A stretch of DNA of 64,000 nt from Varroa destructor (Eukaryota; Arthropoda; Arachnida; Mesostigmata; Varroidae): positions 46,832,863-46,896,862 of the forward strand of contig NW_019211455.1 of NCBI RefSeq assembly GCF_002443255.2, given 5' to 3'. Position 1 is the first letter of the stretch. Every line of letters starts with the position of its first letter. Position numbers and translations under genes: made by a program. The notes beneath the pieces were generated by a model. It saw only the letters and a list, made by a program, of their open reading frames with translations. It had not been told where the DNA came from and did no database searches. Below, piece after piece: positions 27,214 to 37,680 of this stretch.

Positions 27214-28935
27214 CCTGCTCATAAAGGCGACATTAAAGTATCAAGTTTTACGACAGAATGATCCGGTCAGGTATAGCTTTGTTCCTGTTTCGGACCGCCA
27301 TAGCTATCCAGGCTTTGTGTTATGATCGTCGTTGTTTTTGTCGCTGCTTCTATTGTATGTTAAAACACAAATGTTTCGGTTGTGTTTTAAAGGTTGGTCA
27401 ATCGCTAGCAAGAGACTTTTGTGCTTTCGTTCGAGTTAGAAAGGTAGAAGACCTCAATGAGGCTTAACTAGGTGAACTGACTCAATGTCTAGGCTATAAC
27501 GAGACTTCGTATATACCCAAGGATATCGTGCACAGAAAGACTGATGTTTTAGATGAGCGATAAATGGGTGAGAGAGCTCGTGCTATATCAGAGACAGAGA
27601 TTTTAAAACTTCCAGGACCTATTCGAGGCGCTTACGATGAAAATTAGTAGTACGCTAGAATGGCCTGTTTACGGTGTTGGCTACGATTGGCACTGAATAA
27701 CTTATTTGCGGGTTATCCGTGAACACCAACGATCAATAAACCGTATTCCTCTGCAATATTGAGTATACTCGCTAAGGGAATTTCTTTTCCAGTCGTCCGC
27801 AAAATTCGTACCCTAAGTTTGTATCTGGCTTTGAGCTGTGCACGTAACGCTAAAGGATATAACTTTGATTTGTGCTGGTACATCTACGGGATTAACGAAT
27901 TCGCCTCGACAAATGAAACTACCTCACCGTTAAAGTTACTACCACACAATTAGAATTAGTAACTGAATAAACATTGAATGGTATTGTCATGGAAAAAAAC
28001 ACCATCGATCACCATTATTGTTGCCGGTTCCCAGGGCTAGTTCCACGAAAGTTCGCTGCGCCCACCATTTCAATTGCTAGGTATTAATCAATCATTGCTA
28101 TTTGTCAACATTGAAAATAGTTTGCCTCAGATGTATTCATTAGGTCGATCTAGCATCTCTAAGAATCCTAAGTTTACCTTCCAAACAATGATTTTGTTCC
28201 CACCAAAGTCACCCGTGTAAGCCGAGTTGTCTTGTTATCGTTCCTGTATTCGTAGATAGGCTAATTCGTTATGGCATTTGCTATTGATTTTGAGCTATTC
28301 ACGAAGTCTTTGCTACCGTATTTGACCCTTGTACTTAATCCCGGCGTAGACAATCTATTCAGAAGAGTAGCATTGTATTATTCAATACATCGTACTGTGG
28401 ACTATAAGCGGTTGCTTGTCAGCATCGGCATTTGAAGACCACCGTCCTTTCGTACGGCGACAGCTGACCTTCAAAGCTTTCTACTGACCGTCTGTGTTTC
28501 GCAAAGAAAAATAGAATAAAAACAAACCATTTACCGCATATCGAGCCCCTGTCAAGACCGCATGCTCGAAACAATCGACTATCTTCATTGTTACATGCCG
28601 TTATATTTATACTTCCATCTATATCTAAGCCGACCGTGTAAAAGCTCGCTTGGTTACACCTATATTTGACAAGTCTACGGCCCCACTTTCCTAGCAGTTC
28701 CATGTCTCGAACTGAATTCTGCACTATCGTCCGTCCCACCGAATGGCTACCTTTTAGTTGAAGATCGGGCCTGGGGCACCGGTCGATACATCGATTGATA
28801 TCGCCTGATCTCTTTCTCGTTGTTTCGAGTTTGTGAGTCTGCGTTCGGGCATTTATACTCGAGAATTGGTGCTCTTAGGGCCTGCACTACGGCAGACCTC
28901 TCCAAGAACAAGCAGACTAGTAAATTTGAATAGTA

Positions 28936-28946
28936 TTTTTTTTTTT
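28936..28946. repeat. T homopolymer, 11 bases
   Basis: An uninterrupted run of eleven T. No retroposon body was seen next to it. Confidence 0.9.
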
Positions 28947-29191
28947 GCTAGGCACCGCCTGTTCTAGACCCTGTTACATTTCGAGAAAGACTGCATATTG
29001 ACCTGCCGGAGATACTATTGAAGTGTGTGTGCGTATACTTGAACGGGCCATTATGGGTCATCGAACAGTTACACGTATTTCCTTTTATGGTCGTCCCTTC
29101 CCTGAGGTTTCTTCTTTGGCTTATTTGCTTCCTCGACTCGATGCTCCAAGATCCATTACGTTTGCACTCTCAAACTTTTGAAAGTTTCTAA

Positions 29192-29206
29192 TTGTTGTTG
29201 TTGTTG
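29192..29206. repeat. (TTG)5 microsatellite
   Basis: Five perfect TTG units. Confidence 0.95.
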
Positions 29207-32200
29207 TTAGTGTTTAGGGTTTGAAATTTCCCGCTGTTATTCTCTTCACAGCTCTTTTAACATGAGCTCAATGGACTCTGGCATGGTTTTAGAGAGTTCA
29301 AGTGGGTATTAGTTGTTGCGCGTAGTTTTCGTGATCCGAAACAACGAGGGATTGGGCATAAGCTGGGGTAGTAGCAAGAGACAAACAAACTATGAAACTA
29401 AGTGTCTCCTCTCAAGGGTTTTCTCTGATTCGGGCATTGCTCAGAACCTTCTTCAGCGATACACTTTGGTCCTCCGAATTGGGCTGGGTCACACGTTTCG
29501 ATGCGAATGCATGCCCTACAGAAGGAAACAAATTCTAGTCAAACACTACCAGCGATTAAACATTGCGATAAACACGCGCTAGTTGATCAGGGCGTAAAAT
29601 CTGTCGCTTGTGTCTTCCTCAGCCACGCCAATAGGTAGTCCTGTTCTCTCGAAAAAAACTGTCTACTAATATTTCGAAACAAGTAGGGTCTTAGTTGTAG
29701 TAGGTCTAACGCAACTACGCGAACTCTCTGTAGGACCGAAACAATCATGAGAGAACAATATTGTCCATATACACACATTAGTTTTTTGTAGACTCGTCAA
29801 ATTCGTCGACTAAAGGGCTATCTGTAATTGAGGACGAACCATTGACTCTCCTCTGGATCAATCAAACAGTATCGTTTTTACTTTATATCTGCTGGAGTAC
29901 TAAATAGCAATGGTGTTAACTTTTGCTACCTAAATTTTTAAATAAAAAATACGTTTCCGTGTTTCAGAAAAACTATGCACGGCCTCACTCATATCAAAAT
30001 CTGTTCTACCAAACTGAATAACCTATCAACCTGTTCTAGATAATACAGAACCACTGAGCGGGTTCGCGTAGCAGATTACGACGAGGTTTGACAGTAACTA
30101 CCCTAGGTTGTATTGTCCTTCATCCTAAAAATCACCTTGAAAACTGCCGCGAAATATTGCTAGCAGATCTTCCTCGCAGCAGGACCTGTTTTTATTTATG
30201 TTATTGCACTAGAGATTCAAAAAGGCCTCTACCAAAACGACGAGTGGCCATTTCGTAGAACTATAACGTAGCTGATGGAGCGAGGCAATTTTTGGGAAAA
30301 CACTTGAGCCAGCCAAATAATGTTGCCAACCAATTCATAGCAGCTTCCACTCCCTCTAATGATTTATCGTAGCAAGTACACCCCCTAGGAGGTTGGAGGC
30401 GAATGAACCGGGGGCAGACAAACAAATTGTTGGTCATTTCAGTAACGATGGCTGGGCTCGTTACTTGGCCATTATCTACCCACTAGTCCTCGAGAACGAA
30501 GTTTGAATCTTCTCTCTGAAATTTTCGCGAAATCACCAATAATTTAACTCATAACACCCTCCTTATCGACGCGCATTTTATAAACTAATAAGGCCTGTAC
30601 ACACAAATACATACACGTAAAGTTTACAGCACACACCTATAATTTCCGTACCTGTGGTCGAATATATCGAATACGCCAATCTGCATCAGCTATCATGGTT
30701 CTGCTGGACTTGAGAAGTCGTCTTCTTCAATGGATCTTACTAATTTCCATACTACCATCATTACAGACCCAAGTCAGATAAGACCTCGAGTCGAGTGTTG
30801 GTCTAATAACTTTCCTATCCTATCTCTCTTAGGGTGCACGCGGAGCTCTTCACAGGACGACGTAGGGTTTTTACATAGCTATTATCTCGTTGCAGCTTGC
30901 AGTCTTGTGCACCTAACTACTATAGATATTATGTTGTGTACATTGTTAACCAGACGCAGGTCGCTTCAAATGAAGTAAAGCCGGTTGCGGACGGTCATCG
31001 CCGTCCGTCGGTTTATGCTGTTACCGATTCTCTAGCACGCTAACAATGTACGAGCGAGCGAAGAGCCCAACCTAAACTTATGGCACGCCTTGAGCATGGT
31101 TATCAATTCTCAATAGTTCAATAATGAACTCATTGCGGGTGTGGCTCGTGCATCTTGTACCGACCACAGGTCTCTGAGCTATCCCAGGTGACCAGTAAAT
31201 CGATACCATAGACCTAATATCAACAGAGATTTAGTTCAAGTGGGATTAATTGATTATTTTTCTAAACTCAATTTCCATGAAACGATTAGTAAATCTATAA
31301 TTGTCACAAACTATTAACCCTAAAACATTAATATTTGATTTAATAGGATTAAGTTACCTTTGAACTGAAGATGGCCCTAACCAGTAGCTTCTACCAGCCT
31401 TTACTACTGTTAGATAAAAGAAGACTTGATTGAAGAAAGAACTGATTTGGAGTGGACCTTAAGAGAGAGGAATTGAAAAATAACTGATAGTTTCCTCGGC
31501 CCGACCATTCGACGCGAGTTCTACACTCGGCCTAGTTAAGATGGACAGTGCTGTTTATAGTCTATAGAAAGATACTCTGGAACGACTAGGAATTTATACA
31601 ATCAATGCTCGCGTAGAGCGGCCAATCTTGATATCAGCCCATCCCAAGAGATGTCCAGACGCCAATGAGTGTTCCGTCACTAATTACAAAAGTCAGTCTC
31701 TTTTCTTCTAATGTATTCCACACTTCCTGTCCCAAATCCCTTCGGAACACTCACAAATTTCATATCATCAGTGCACGTGCAACACGTTATCTTAGTAAAT
31801 AACTTGGTTATACCGGTTTTGCCTATGTACATACGTACACAGTGACATGTCTTTTTTCACCGTGTTACAGTGTAGCAATTATACTATCCATACCCCGTAT
31901 AGCGTGTACCAGTTAACTCTAATATAGCTGTCCACTTAATGGCAGTACGACTGTTTCTGCTCTTCGCAATGTAGTTGTGCTAGCGTGTACACTCTCCCGT
32001 GTCCTTTGATCACAATAGGTCAGCGGCTTCGTAAAGAGCACAAAGTGGATATTTTGGCAGAGGGACAGAATTTGGTAAGACTAATTAATATACACGATTA
32101 AAGAACGCCACAGTTTTGTTGGAAGTGCTGAGAAAGGCCTAGTTTCAGTCCCGACCATCCAATGGTAGGCCTCAAAGGGATGAAGTAGGGAGGGAATATT

Positions 32201-33050
32201 GGGGATAGTCCCACCTTTCACAGCTTGAACTTGAGTATGGATGTGTATGTATCTACTGGCCTGTGCGGCACTTGTACCCTATTCATGACTGACCAGCATC
32301 ATAGACAGGAATGTTCGCATTTTGAGGGTCGTCATTGTGTGTCAGTGCGTGACGCAATTAAGGCTTTAAATTGATTTTGTTTCTTTGATTGTACAGATTT
32401 ATTGCCTGTATTAACAAATAATATTTGCTGTCCTATAGTGTTAGATTCGGCTATGTATCTCGTTTTGTTGTATTTGGAATTATCGATCATGCACTTCAGT
32501 TTAAAGGGGTGTCTTGTCGAACTAACAGTGCAATAATTTATATATTTTTCAGAACACAGAAAAAATCGAATGTTCTACTCAAATACATCTAATTTTTTAA
32601 TCGAATTTCTTTATCCTTCGTTATTGAGAACACTGAGCAATACGATGATAAATCTGAAATAAGAAAAAGGAGCAGATTACGCCAGAGGAATTGTAGTAAA
32701 TCAAAAAAAATGTACTGACGCTTTTCTTAGAGAAGGACTAATTATTTCGTGCACAGATGGTGTGGATATTTGTAAACAATAATCGAGAAGTATCAATTGT
32801 CAGTGAAACTGATAAGTCTCCTTCTTGCGGTTAGTCATAGCCTGAAACGATCGGATGACACATTTTTTGACCGCGTAAGCCTATTAACCATCTCTACACT
32901 ATCAACATTTTGCTGTTCGATACCCTATATCCCTATAGATGCTTACCTCTTCTTTCTCATAAAAGATATCTGTACTGACTCTGTATGTATCCATTGCTCC
33001 CTATTGCTTTGCCGTCCCATCGTCGCCCCTTTTTTACTTTAGGATCGGCT

Positions 33051-33610
33051 ACTGGTGGCTTTCTCGAGCGCCCTCTAGCGATACTATGCTGCCACCACAG
33101 TCGGACTAACCTCACCCAAAAACCAGTCCTTCTCTCGTCTTAACCGCTATGTGGGGTCTCCTCCACAAAAAGCAGAACTTACCGCTCGTTCAACCCCTAA
33201 AACACCCCCCGATTTTTTCGGGCCAACCCTCGACATAGCTCTGAATAGACACCCAGTCCTCGACTCAACAGTCACTCTCACCGCTCTATTCCTACCAAAC
33301 TGCTCTTCGCTTCCATTTCGTTCGGATTCCGTCTTCCCTCTCTCTTTTTGTCTTCCTTTATCCCACATTCAGCTCTACCTGACGAAGACAAGGAGAAAGA
33401 GAATGCTAAAACCAGCGAGAATCTCCCCTTTTTTCTATGTGCCTTTGCCGTGGAACCGGAGGCTACCTAGTACGCGCATACTTTGAGACCTCGTACCGCG
33501 CGAGAGGATGCCGGAGAACGAGAGGCCGAGAGAAACAACACACGCTTCACGCAAGTCTCCCGGAGGCCATAACAACAGGAGTAGCCACGGGACCATAGCA
33601 GCACGTCGCT
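33051..33610. other. GC-richer island upstream of the BH3-like gene
   Basis: The plus strand is pyrimidine-rich (33,100-33,370) and then turns purine-rich (33,380-33,560). This is the same left-to-right switch seen at 3.8-4.6 kb and at 22-26 kb. The open frames here (33151-33486 plus, 33147-33368 minus) overlap and look compositional. The island is a plausible upstream promoter for the transcript that uses the splice donor at 33,765. Confidence 0.4.
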
Positions 33611-33721
33611 ATGGATGAAAATGTTTGCTATCAAGCGGCCGGCCACGAGCCGACCAAGCCGTTCGAGCTATGCTCACTACTCGAAGCAGCTGGCAGCTTA
33701 AAGCTACTAACAGTAGCATGA
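33611..33721 (+). CDS. Candidate 36-residue upstream ORF
   Basis: A short frame starts at an ATG at 33,611 and ends at a TGA at 33,721. It encodes 36 residues with balanced, non-repetitive composition, including a Leu/Ala-rich end. I do not recognise it. It lies 44 bases before a strong GTGAGT splice donor at 33,765. If that donor joins the acceptor at 34,276 or 35,220, this frame would be an upstream ORF in the leader of the BH3-like transcript. Frames of this size occur often by chance, so confidence is low. Confidence 0.2.
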   Translation: MDENVCYQAAGHEPTKPFELCSLLEAAGSLKLLTVA

Positions 33722-33734
33722 TAGTGAGCTCTGT

Positions 33735-33758
33735 GAGTCCACCCAACTGGGTGGACTC
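33735..33758. repeat. Short palindrome, 11-bp perfect arms
   Basis: The arms GAGTCCACCCA and TGGGTGGACTC are exact reverse complements around a 2-base centre. The palindrome sits 8 bases before the end of the putative leader exon at 33,765, so it could be an RNA hairpin near the donor or a protein-binding site in DNA. Confidence 0.85.
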
Positions 33759-33765
33759 GACAGAG

Positions 33766-33771
33766 GTGAGT
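33766..33771 (+). promoter_or_regulatory. Strong splice donor (CAGAG|GTGAGT)
   Basis: The sequence matches the animal donor consensus closely. Upstream there is a GC-rich segment that could be a 5' leader exon. Possible partners are the pyrimidine-rich acceptor ending at 34,276 or the one ending at 35,220. No transcript evidence is available. Confidence 0.45.
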
Positions 33772-34320
33772 CTCGAGCGCTAGGCGGGCACTACAAACTG
33801 TTGTATGGATCGACGGTGCCAGCTATAGAGGTTGGATCGGCTGGTGCAGTGTATACTCGCCGGAGCACTTTTGCCTATCACTGCACGAATCTATTAAGTG
33901 GTACAAGGCATGCAGCGCCATCTGGGTCGTTACCTTGGAAACTCGAAGCGGGTGCCACTTATTGGGATTGCTGTCATTGCTTCCGAGCGCCGCTGTTCGT
34001 TGGGCACTTTTCTGCCGCTAATCCATGCGGCAGATTGGGTAGACTGGCATCGGTAGCAGTTAACGCGAGGTGGAACGCGCGGGTTTAATACAGCTGAGAC
34101 TGAGGCAATGTCTGAGACTGCCGGCGACCCAGCGAAAGACGAAGAGCTAAGGGCGAGAGCAGCCAATAGGCGCTCCGATAACCGGAGTCAGAGACAACCC
34201 CCCACAGCCTCCAACGGCGAGCGGAGCTCTGACCGACTACCCTGGTACTGGAATCCCTCCTTATACCCTCTCCCAGGTCGGCTTCCTCCTTTCCCATACG
34301 AAGACACAATTCCCCGTCGC

Positions 34321-34328
34321 TATAAAAG
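34321..34328 (+). promoter_or_regulatory. TATA box of the BH3-like gene
   Basis: TATAAAAG lies 52 bases upstream of the chosen start codon at 34,373. A start site about 30 bases downstream would fall near the TTTAGT at 34,348-34,353, which resembles an arthropod initiator. A CACGTG E-box lies between them at 34,336-34,341. The leader would be only about 20 bases long. The TATA element is seen; the start site is inferred. Confidence 0.5.
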
Positions 34329-34372
34329 GCGCACGCACGTGCGGGCTTTAGTAAGAAAACGATCGACAAAGG

Positions 34373-34655
34373 ATGTGTGAACTTGTGCTTACCCAACAAC
34401 TTCGACAACGGCCTCGACGATCACTACTACAGCTAGAGCCATTAGTGGAACTACAACTACGGAAACGTTACGCCGGCGACTATAACCGAGGACTAAAACG
34501 ATCTAACATAAGAACAAAAAACGTTTGTAGCTGTTCTAGTGCGCAAAGGATGTTTGTGAGCCTAGAAGTGTCTACCGCTAGCACGGAGATGTGCCACGGC
34601 AAAGAAAACCATTCTATCTCCGGAACTGTGTCAGAACTGGAGCATTGTAGCACTG
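34373..34655 (+). CDS. Exon 1 of the BH3-like gene
   Basis: This exon encodes residues 1-94 plus one base of codon 95. The ATG at 34,373 is the first in its frame after an in-frame TAG in the leader, and its context is ACAAAGGATGT. The product is Arg- and Leu-rich at first, then Ser/Cys-rich. The donor is CACTG|GTACGT. The frame would run only ten more codons into the intron before stopping. Confidence 0.45.
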
Positions 34656-35522
34656 GTACGTATGCATATTATAATAAGATTTTTTAGCGTACTATTTTAT
34701 CATGCAAAGACATTTGTGTTTGGTAAAAAGCTAAACCATGTTCGTTCAGATTTTTTTCTCGATAAATTGCACGCTTCGAAGCATAGCACCCCAAGTTGTG
34801 TAGTTTACTTCTACTGTGCTCTATACATTTTCTACCAAAAAAACAGAAGATCGCTATTCTTTATGCTTAATTTAAAATACTGCATACTTTTTTTGCCGCC
34901 TATATTTTTTTCAAACATTTGAAAATACCCCAGATTTATTTTCCTCACATAGATCTTACTGTAGAAATTTATTGTTGCCTCAACTTTGCCACTTGTCTCA
35001 CAGATGATGTTTCCACGGCACCGCTAAAATTGTGTGATTTTGCGATCGCACTCTTCGACCAATTAAAATTAGCATTTGGTCCATATGCACAACTAGTTTT
35101 CGCAGCAGTCTCATAATATGTTAAAACCATAATGCCTTCTTACACATTTCGGCAAGCAGCTAGGGCCTGTTAATCCAACTAACACAATCTATTTCAATTG
35201 TTTTCCTTCTAATCCTCCAGGCTCATCGTGCTGTTCACATCCAGTTACTTGCTTCATGCCCGACCTGGTTCCATTGTCGGACTGCATCCACCTTCGATGC
35301 GTCGAACAGAAAGAGAAATTTACTCAAATTGGAGCAGAACTTCGCGCCATTAGTGACACTTTCGAACGTCACCGTAAACAGAGCCAGCTCAAAAGCAACA
35401 TGAAACCCTGTCGACTAGTTTCCGACACCGTGAGCCTTGTTCAGGTCCTCCGATCCTTTATACGTGCCTCTGTCATACCTTATCTCCATCTGCTCAGTGG
35501 ACTCTATTGGGTCTACCCATAG
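34373..35522 (+). CDS. Putative BH3-only apoptosis regulator, two exons (194 aa)
   Basis: The model joins 34373-34655 to 35221-35522. Residues 131-143 read IGAELRAISDTFE. This fits the BH3 pattern of four hydrophobic positions (I131, L135, I138, F142) with small residues at G132 and S139 and the invariant aspartate D140. It closely resembles the BH3 helix of BIM and PUMA. No BH1, BH2 or BH4 region is visible, so a BH3-only protein is suggested: a trigger that binds the groove of Bcl-2 proteins at mitochondria. Residues 174-194 form a hydrophobic tail that could anchor in a membrane. Exon 1 ends in phase 1 at a GTACGT donor, and exon 2 starts after a long pyrimidine tract and CAG with the matching two bases. 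The N-terminal 94 residues are basic and cysteine-containing, and I do not recognise them. The motif is loose enough to arise by chance, so the functional call is an inference. Confidence 0.5.
35221..35522 (+). CDS. Exon 2 of the BH3-like gene (BH3 and C-terminal tail)
   Basis: The acceptor is a 20-base pyrimidine-rich tract ending in CCTCCAG. The frame is open from the first base to the TAG at 35,520. The BH3 segment is at 35,328-35,366. An internal ATG at 35,256 would give an 88-residue form (starting at residue 107) that keeps both the BH3 motif and the tail. That form could be made if an upstream noncoding exon, such as the one ending at 33,765, splices here. Confidence 0.55.
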
Positions 35523-36629
35523 AGACCGATCCTCCACAGATGCCGATCAGTTTTTTGGCCGTGAACCACGTGTGCCTGCGCGCAATTTTCAGTGCAGTGC
35601 ATCTAGGATGATATGCTACGTCAACCAGAACAACGACAACAATAACAGAGTAAAAACGAATCAGGCCAAACGAGCGTGACGTGTAAATTGAAAATTACAT
35701 CCCCACCTGCTGTTTGTTTAGGGTATTGGACATACCTCTGCCTGCTACTCAGATGCAAACAGTAAGAACTTATTGACGTCAGCACACCTGGTTTTTAGGT
35801 CGGAGGACGCACCAGTCAAGGATCTGTGATAGCCTGAGCTTTGGCAAATGGACAGTAAGGATTTAGCGCAAAAGAGACATGTGGATCTAGGACACGCTGC
35901 AAGCACCACAAACAGATGGACAGAGTTTTGTCGTGTGTTCTTTGTGCACAGAGTCGCATGTCGGATTTGTACATATCCATGTACAGCGAACGCTAAGAAC
36001 GAAGAGAAAAGCTATATTGAGACAAGGCCACGTATCGCGGCCCGGAACTTCGACGCAGAGTTGATACAAAAACGACGTTCAACGAAACTTCACTCATCAG
36101 CTGGAAGGGGACATGAAGAGGATATATAAGGCAAGCCCTGATCTGGAAAAAGCGAAGCGTGCCGGAAATCGAAAGAAAGAAAACCTAAGGATAAACGTGA
36201 GCAAAGTCGACAGATTCCACAACGACTCAAAAATCGAATTATTTAGGAATAGTGTTAATAGTCAGCTCAAGCGAAAGATGGAAGATATCGCTTAATTTAA
36301 CCGAAGACTACAGACAGATCTCTTTTTCTACATAGCCACAGGTTAATTTAAAAGGCCAGTTTTAAATATTCATGTTGATTTTATACGAGAACGAGAACGA
36401 ATAACAATAATAACGAATGCTACCGTAATTTGTCACGTGACGCTTATCTAGAGCAACGACCTGCCATGTTTTTAACGTCGTGGTCTTGAATCGCTTGAGC
36501 TTGACATTCGCCATTTACAAACAGTCGACTGATACTTACCTTTTCTAGTGTCGAACACGGAACAATTTCGGTACAACCTTCTTACCTATAAGAACAATGG
36601 TTGTGTTTGTATCAAACTTTTATATAGGG

Positions 36630-36642
36630 ATATACATATATC

Positions 36643-36678
<36 letters not shown>
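36630..36678. repeat. Long TA-rich microsatellite
   Basis: About 49 bases of TA units with a few TACA and TCTA interruptions. The last part is an uninterrupted TA run. Confidence 0.9.
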
Positions 36679-36913
36679 ACAATATATGGACATTGGAAAG
36701 GCGCCTTTTTCAGCAAGGATGATTACCGCTCATCGACCTCAGGCAAAGCTAGATGAATGTGTCTACCCAAAGTTATAATAGTACGAAGAGAATCTACCTT
36801 GACAAAAATAGTTCAGAAGGTAGATCTATAGCATTTACAGAACGACGCATCATGATCAATAGCTAGAAGCTAAACATGGCACGAAATAACAAGGAAAAAT
36901 ATAATTAAAACAA

Positions 36914-36919
36914 AATAAA
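36914..36919 (+). terminator. Candidate polyadenylation signal AATAAA
   Basis: This is the first clear plus-strand AATAAA downstream of the BH3-like stop codon, about 1.4 kb away. In A+T-rich DNA the hexamer is common, so assignment to that gene is tentative. Confidence 0.25.
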
Positions 36920-37634
36920 ATGCCAATTAATGTCTTTTACATAAGCAACAACTCATCCCTAGATAAATAACGGAACTAATTAACGAGATGAAATTAGCCC
37001 GACAGAAGAAGGAAATCGACTAACGTTGCCGAAATTTTTTGCTACGAGCTGTAAAAAATGTACATAGAGAAGAAACAAAGGGTGGGAGAGCGGGATACAG
37101 GAACGATTTGTACCAAAGTCATTTTATTTAAAAGTATATAATTTATAAAAGCGTAAAATACAATAAAAATATGTATAATCAGTGAAAATGCTTATCGTAC
37201 TCATTCATATCTAAACTGGTCACTTTAGCCATTTCGTGACTAAATAATAGTATTTAATTTTATACTATAATATTGTTATTCCCTAGATTTTATCGATTCA
37301 GCGACTACATTAGAGATAACGATGCGAGCGTACTAATAAGGCTCCAGCCCCTTTTAACGATAGTCTAATTATACACTATATTTTGTAAGTGATCTTTTTA
37401 AATGAAAACACGTCTGTCATTTTAAAAAAATACCTTAATTTTATTTGCTTCTCCTCCCTAAATTCATTATGGTGTTCTTCAACAACAAATGTCACCCCCG
37501 ATCCTAGACGAGGTTCATAGTTATCGTAATTTAAAGTATCCAAGACCTACCATGAGGGTTTAGTTTTTTACATTCATCATCGATTATCCGAGAACGAAAT
37601 TGGAAATTCGTATTTAAAAGGTTCGACCTTAGTG

Positions 37635-37680
37635 AACGAGAGCTCGATATAATGTTCTCACGTTATATTGAGCTCTCGTT
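37635..37680. repeat. Near-perfect hairpin, 20-bp arms and 6-base loop
   Basis: The left arm at 37,635-37,654 begins AACGAGAGCTC. The right arm at 37,661-37,680 is its reverse complement except at two positions, where both differences look like single substitutions. The loop is TTCTCA. Such a strong stem is unlikely by chance in this composition. It could be a structured RNA, the remnant of a short inverted-repeat element, or a protein-binding palindrome. Confidence 0.85.

Larger units (their letters stand above)
26051..33050. other. Unassigned DNA with sporadic open frames
   Basis: No supported gene. The longest frame, 26052-26516 on the minus strand (154 codons), is cysteine-rich, contains no domain that I recognise and has no matching splice context. 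GA and TTG microsatellites and a T tract lie within. Confidence 0.5.
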
